Of a DNA stretch of 57,489 bases, positions 54,573-57,489 are shown one piece after another. The notes under the pieces were generated by a model. That model was not told the origin of the DNA. It saw nothing but the letters and a program-made list of their open reading frames with translations, and ran no database searches. Source of the stretch: an uncultured Mailhella sp. (GTDB taxonomy: Bacteria > Desulfobacterota > Desulfovibrionia > Desulfovibrionales > Desulfovibrionaceae); the NCBI RefSeq assembly GCF_944324615.1, contig NZ_CALUWY010000012.1:1-57489 (forward strand). The letters are read 5' to 3'. The number at the start of each line of letters is the position of its first letter. The stretch's first letter is position 1. A program made the position numbers and the translations under genes.

Positions 54573-55979
54573 ATGGAATTTCTGGCAAAAGCAATAACCG
54601 TTTCCAACGACATCCTCTGGTCCTATGTTCTCGTTGTCATGCTCATCGCCCTCGGGCTGTGGTTTTCCCTGCGCACGGGCTTCGTGCAGCTGCGCCTGTT
54701 CGGGGAAATGCTGCGCCTGCTGAGGGAAGGCGTGAGCCATGAGGGCGGCAAGGCGCACATCAGCTCCTTCCAGGCCTTCTGCATCAGCACGGCCTCGCGC
54801 GTGGGCGTGGGCAACATTGCGGGCATTGCCATTGCCATCGTCACGGGCGGGCCGGGGGCCATCTTCTGGATGTGGGTCATCGCCGTCATCGGCGCGGCCT
54901 CGGGCTTTGTGGAAAGCACCCTGGCCCAGATATACAAGGTGCGCGATCCCAGGACCTTCGGTTTCCGCGGCGGGCCCGCCTACTACATCCGCAACTGCCT
55001 CGGCAGCAAAAGTGCGGCGGCCCTGTTCGCCGTGCTCATTTCCGTCACCTTCGGCCTGTGCTTCAACTCCGTGCAGGCCAACACCATCACCCTTTCCCTT
55101 GAATCCACCTTCGGGCTCGACCGCGCCCTCGGCGGGGCCTGCATCACCATCCTTTCCGCCATCGTCATCTTCGGCGGGCTGAAGCGCATCGCCCACCTGA
55201 GCAGCTGGCTTGTGCCCGTCATGGCCACGCTCTACCTCTTCATCGCCCTCATCATCGTCATTCTGAACATCACCGCCATCCCCGCCATGTTCGCCACCAT
55301 CGTTTCCCAGGCCTTCTCCCCCGATGCGGCCATAGGCGGCATAGGCGCGGCCATACTCACCGGCGCCAAGCGCGGACTCTTCTCCAATGAGGCGGGCATG
55401 GGTTCCGTGCCCAACGCCGCGGCCACGGCCTTTGTCTCCCATCCCGTGAAGCAGGGCCTTGTGCAGGCTCTCGGCGTGTTCGTGGATACGCTGCTCGTGT
55501 GCACGGCCTCGGCCTGCATCGTGCTCCTGTACGACGGCTATGCCGACACGGGCAAGACCGGCATCGAACTTGTGCAGATGGCCCTTGCCTCCCACATGGG
55601 CAGCGTGGCGGGCGTGCTGCTTTCCTTCATGGTCTTCCTCTTCGCCTTCAGCTCCATTGCGGGCAACTACTACTACGGGGAAAGCAACATCCAGTTCTTC
55701 AGCACCCGGCCCGGCCTGCTGCTTGTGTTCCGCGTGCTCGTGGTGGCCATGGTGGCCTTCGGTTCCGTGGCCGACCTGCCCTTCGTGTGGAACCTGGCGG
55801 ACCTGTTCATGGCGCTCATGGCCATTGTGAACCTCGTGGCCATCGCCCTGCTCGGCAGAAACGCCTTCATCGCCCTTAAAGATTACTCCGATCAGAAAAA
55901 GGCGGGCGTGCCCGATCCCGTCTTCCATCCCGCGCTGCTCCCCGACAGGCGCGGCATAGAAGCCTGGGACGAAAAGTAG
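54573..55979 (+). CDS. Na+:alanine/glycine symporter (AGCS family)
   Basis: ATG 54573 gives 468 residues with about 10-11 helices. The family blocks are STASRVGVGNIAGIAIAIVT GGPGAIFWMW, then KRGLFSNEAGMGSVPNAAAT, and FAFSSIAGNYYYGESN. It imports alanine or glycine with sodium. AAAGG lies nine bases before the start. It appears monocistronic with its own terminator. Confidence 0.95.
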   Translation: MEFLAKAITVSNDILWSYVLVVMLIALGLWFSLRTGFVQLRLFGEMLRLLREGVSHEGGKAHISSFQAFCISTASRVGVGNIAGIAIAIVTGGPGAIFWMWVIAVIGAASGFVESTLAQIYKVRDPRTFGFRGGPAYYIRNCLGSKSAAALFAVLISVTFGLCFNSVQANTITLSLESTFGLDRALGGACITILSAIVIFGGLKRIAHLSSWLVPVMATLYLFIALIIVILNITAIPAMFATIVSQAFSPDAAIGGIGAAILTGAKRGLFSNEAGMGSVPNAAATAFVSHPVKQGLVQALGVFVDTLLVCTASACIVLLYDGYADTGKTGIELVQMALASHMGSVAGVLLSFMVFLFAFSSIAGNYYYGESNIQFFSTRPGLLLVFRVLVVAMVAFGSVADLPFVWNLADLFMALMAIVNLVAIALLGRNAFIALKDYSDQKKAGVPDPVFHPALLPDRRGIEAWDEK

Positions 55980-55992
55980 GCCCGCATGATAC

Positions 55993-56027
55993 AAAGGGCG
56001 GCTTTTATAAAAGCCGCCCTTTTTTTG
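55993..56027 (+). terminator. Terminator of the symporter gene
   Basis: AAAGGGCGGCTTTT and AAAAGCCGCCCTTT surround AT, followed by T residues. Confidence 0.9.
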
Positions 56028-56309
56028 TGCCGAAAGCGCGGCAAAAAAGCCTGAAAACGCCCTTGCCCCAACAAAAAACGGGCAATTGACAAAATATCCC
56101 GCCGATGGAATCCTTGAAAGAATCGTTCTCTTCCTGCTGCTTCCGAGCGCTTTTCCCGGATTCCGCACCTGCCCGGCGGAGCATTCCCGGCAGAAAGGCA
56201 CCTGCCTGCGGCGTGGAGAACCCGGCGTGCACATCGTCTATGGTCTGTGCAACGCCTGAAAAAAAGCTCTTTTCAAACGCCATATGCTCTGAGGAAAGGA
56301 CACCGCATC

Positions 56310-57092
56310 ATGAAGAGCGCTTCCATGACCATACCTTCCCCCAACGGCAGAAGCCCCCTCGGCACGCTGCCCGACTGCGGCGCAAAGGTGCCGCTCCCCG
56401 ACATGGAGACATGCAGGAACCATCTTCTGCGCTTCAGCCGGGAAATCGCCGTTCCGCGCGGCACCAAGCTCATGGTGGACAGGGTGTTCTACCTGCTGGA
56501 AGGCACCGTCACCCTCACGGCCGTATCCGCCACGGGGGAACGCCATTCCCTGGTGTACTTCGAGCCCGGAGACCTGCTCAGCTTCATCCCTTCCGTGAAC
56601 CACGTCTATTCCATCCCTCACGACGCCTTCGACTTTCTGCTTTCCAACGAATCCCTCGCCATGTTCGCCAAGACGCCCTGCCGCCTCATCAGCACCGAAC
56701 ACAGGGAATTCATGCGGCACATGGATGAGGAACCCGTGAAGACGCTGCTCATCCGGGGCCTTGCGGAAAACCTCATCAAGGTCATCGTGCAGTCGGTGAA
56801 CAACTGCACTCTTTCCGCCACGGTGCGGGTATGCCGCATGCTTTCCGTATTCATGCGCAAGGACCCCCCGCACCATCTGCCCCGCTACCTCACCCATACG
56901 GAAATAGCCGGGCACCTTTCCCTGCACGTCATGACCGTGACCAAGATATTCCAGTCCCTGCGCAAGGAAGGCATCCTGGGCAAGGAACGCGGCATCACCT
57001 TCGTTAAGGATCCCGCCCGCCTGAGAAGCCTTGCCGCACAGCAGAGCCTGCTTTCCTACAAGCATTGCGACTCCCGGGAACATCTCCCCTGA
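56310..57092 (+). CDS. Crp/Fnr-family transcriptional regulator
   Basis: The 260-residue protein from ATG 56310 (AAAGGA 11 bases upstream) has a cyclic-nucleotide-binding-type beta roll (about 45-150, with YLLEGTVTLTAVSATGERHS and YFEPGDLLSF) and a winged helix with LTHTEIAGHLSLHVMTVTKI. No Fnr-type Cys cluster is present at the N-terminus, so it is not an obvious oxygen sensor. The ligand and targets are unknown. The 56028-56309 leader holds no gene; a TTGACA at 56092 has no good -10. Confidence 0.92.
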   Translation: MKSASMTIPSPNGRSPLGTLPDCGAKVPLPDMETCRNHLLRFSREIAVPRGTKLMVDRVFYLLEGTVTLTAVSATGERHSLVYFEPGDLLSFIPSVNHVYSIPHDAFDFLLSNESLAMFAKTPCRLISTEHREFMRHMDEEPVKTLLIRGLAENLIKVIVQSVNNCTLSATVRVCRMLSVFMRKDPPHHLPRYLTHTEIAGHLSLHVMTVTKIFQSLRKEGILGKERGITFVKDPARLRSLAAQQSLLSYKHCDSREHLP

Positions 57093-57479
57093 GAACATGC
57101 CCGGAGGCGTACGCGCCCGCCCTCTCCGCGCGGCATGCCCCGGCGCAGAAAGCCTCCGTCTCCTCTGCCCCCTTCCCGTGCCGTCTCTGCGCCTCTTCCC
57201 CGGGTTCTCGTCCCCGCAGGCACAAGGCTTGCGCGTCTGCGCCCTGCCTGAAGGGGAAAAAACACCCCGCGCCTTCCGCCTTCCGCACCAAAAAAACGCC
57301 TTCCCCCTGATTTTGCAGAAGAAAAACGGATGCTCCGCCGCAAAAAAAACACGCACTCCGCCTGAAAAAGGCCGGAAATTTCCGCCCTGCGGCAAGAAAA
57401 AATATTCACATGTTAGGCTCAGGACTCATTAATTGCCAAAAGGGTAAAAAGTTCTTATTGTCGGCATAGGGAGGATGCC
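57093..57479. other. Intergenic region before the last gene
   Basis: GC-rich to about 57390, then AT-rich, as for a promoter. It contains the palindrome CCGGAAATTTCCG at 57372-57384, also found twice upstream of hsdM. No gene is supported. Confidence 0.5.
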
Positions 57480-57489
57480 ATGAAGGAAC
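57480..57489 (+). CDS. Start of a further gene, cut by the window end
   Basis: ATGAAGGAAC begins with GGGAGG seven bases upstream. Only three codons (Met-Lys-Glu) are visible, so the product cannot be named. Confidence 0.6.

Noticed and set aside
54537..56234. 565-codon minus-strand open frame opposite the AGCS symporter
   Set aside because: Antisense shadow in GC-rich DNA; Gly/His/Glu-rich, no ribosome site.

Overview
The window reads as a chromosomal segment of a moderately GC-rich, probably anaerobic Gram-negative bacterium. My best guess is Desulfovibrionaceae (Bilophila/Mailhella/Desulfovibrio type). The basis is the style of the gene set: a sigma54 activator, a TRAP-type binding protein, an AtoE carrier, Ugp and polar amino acid ABC systems, an EFR1-type ferrodoxin, a BioD-BioA fusion and a low-similarity periplasmic sulfatase-fold transferase. 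No rRNA or other phylogenetic marker is present, so this is inference.

Layout. (1) 1-11.3 kb: two tRNA-Gly genes, then an AT-richer accessory island. It holds hairpins, a very acidic orphan protein, a frameshifted HipA-like remnant, and a minus-strand type I restriction operon (DUF4258, degenerate methylase/specificity fusion, hsdM, hsdS, hsdR). (2) 11.7-13.6 kb: an exported thermonuclease and an orphan gene, convergent on one terminator. (3) 14.3-17.5 kb: polar amino acid ABC operon. (4) 18.1-23.4 kb: ugpQ-ugpBAEC glycerophosphodiester/glycerol-3-phosphate operon. (5) 23.5-29.6 kb: minus-strand SDR-atoE operon followed by a DctP gene. It has a near-perfect sigma54 promoter, and a PAS-AAA-Fis activator is encoded divergently. 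(6) 29.8-33.8 kb: NhaC antiporter, D-2-hydroxyacid dehydrogenase and DUF554 on the minus strand; a cyclophilin on the plus strand with an apparent second internal start. (7) 33.9-40.3 kb: two adjacent minus-strand operons, a P-type ATPase cluster with a PacL-like small membrane protein and a MoxR/VWA-metallopeptidase cluster. Both run from almost identical promoters that carry a Fur-like palindrome exactly in the 17-bp spacer. (8) 40.8-48.1 kb: an old-yellow-enzyme flavoprotein, and the biotin operon (bioB, fused bioD-bioA, SSF symporter) divergent from birA across a BirA-like operator. (9) 48.2-57.5 kb: EFR1 ferrodoxin; a PAP2 phosphatase/histidine kinase/response regulator operon divergent from a sulfatase-fold envelope transferase, with a shared GTTAC direct repeat near both; an EamA protein; an alanine/glycine symporter; a Crp/Fnr regulator; and the first codons of a further gene.

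The most promising undescribed arrangement is region 7: a co-regulated, metal-linked pair made of an unusual P1B ATPase set (DYSC in place of CPC, PacL-like partner) and a MoxR-VWA pair with an HExxH metallopeptidase domain plus an unrecognised 161-residue protein. The second is the restriction operon, which carries an extra degenerate methylase/target-recognition fusion and a DUF4258 protein. All assignments come from reading the sequence; no database search was possible.
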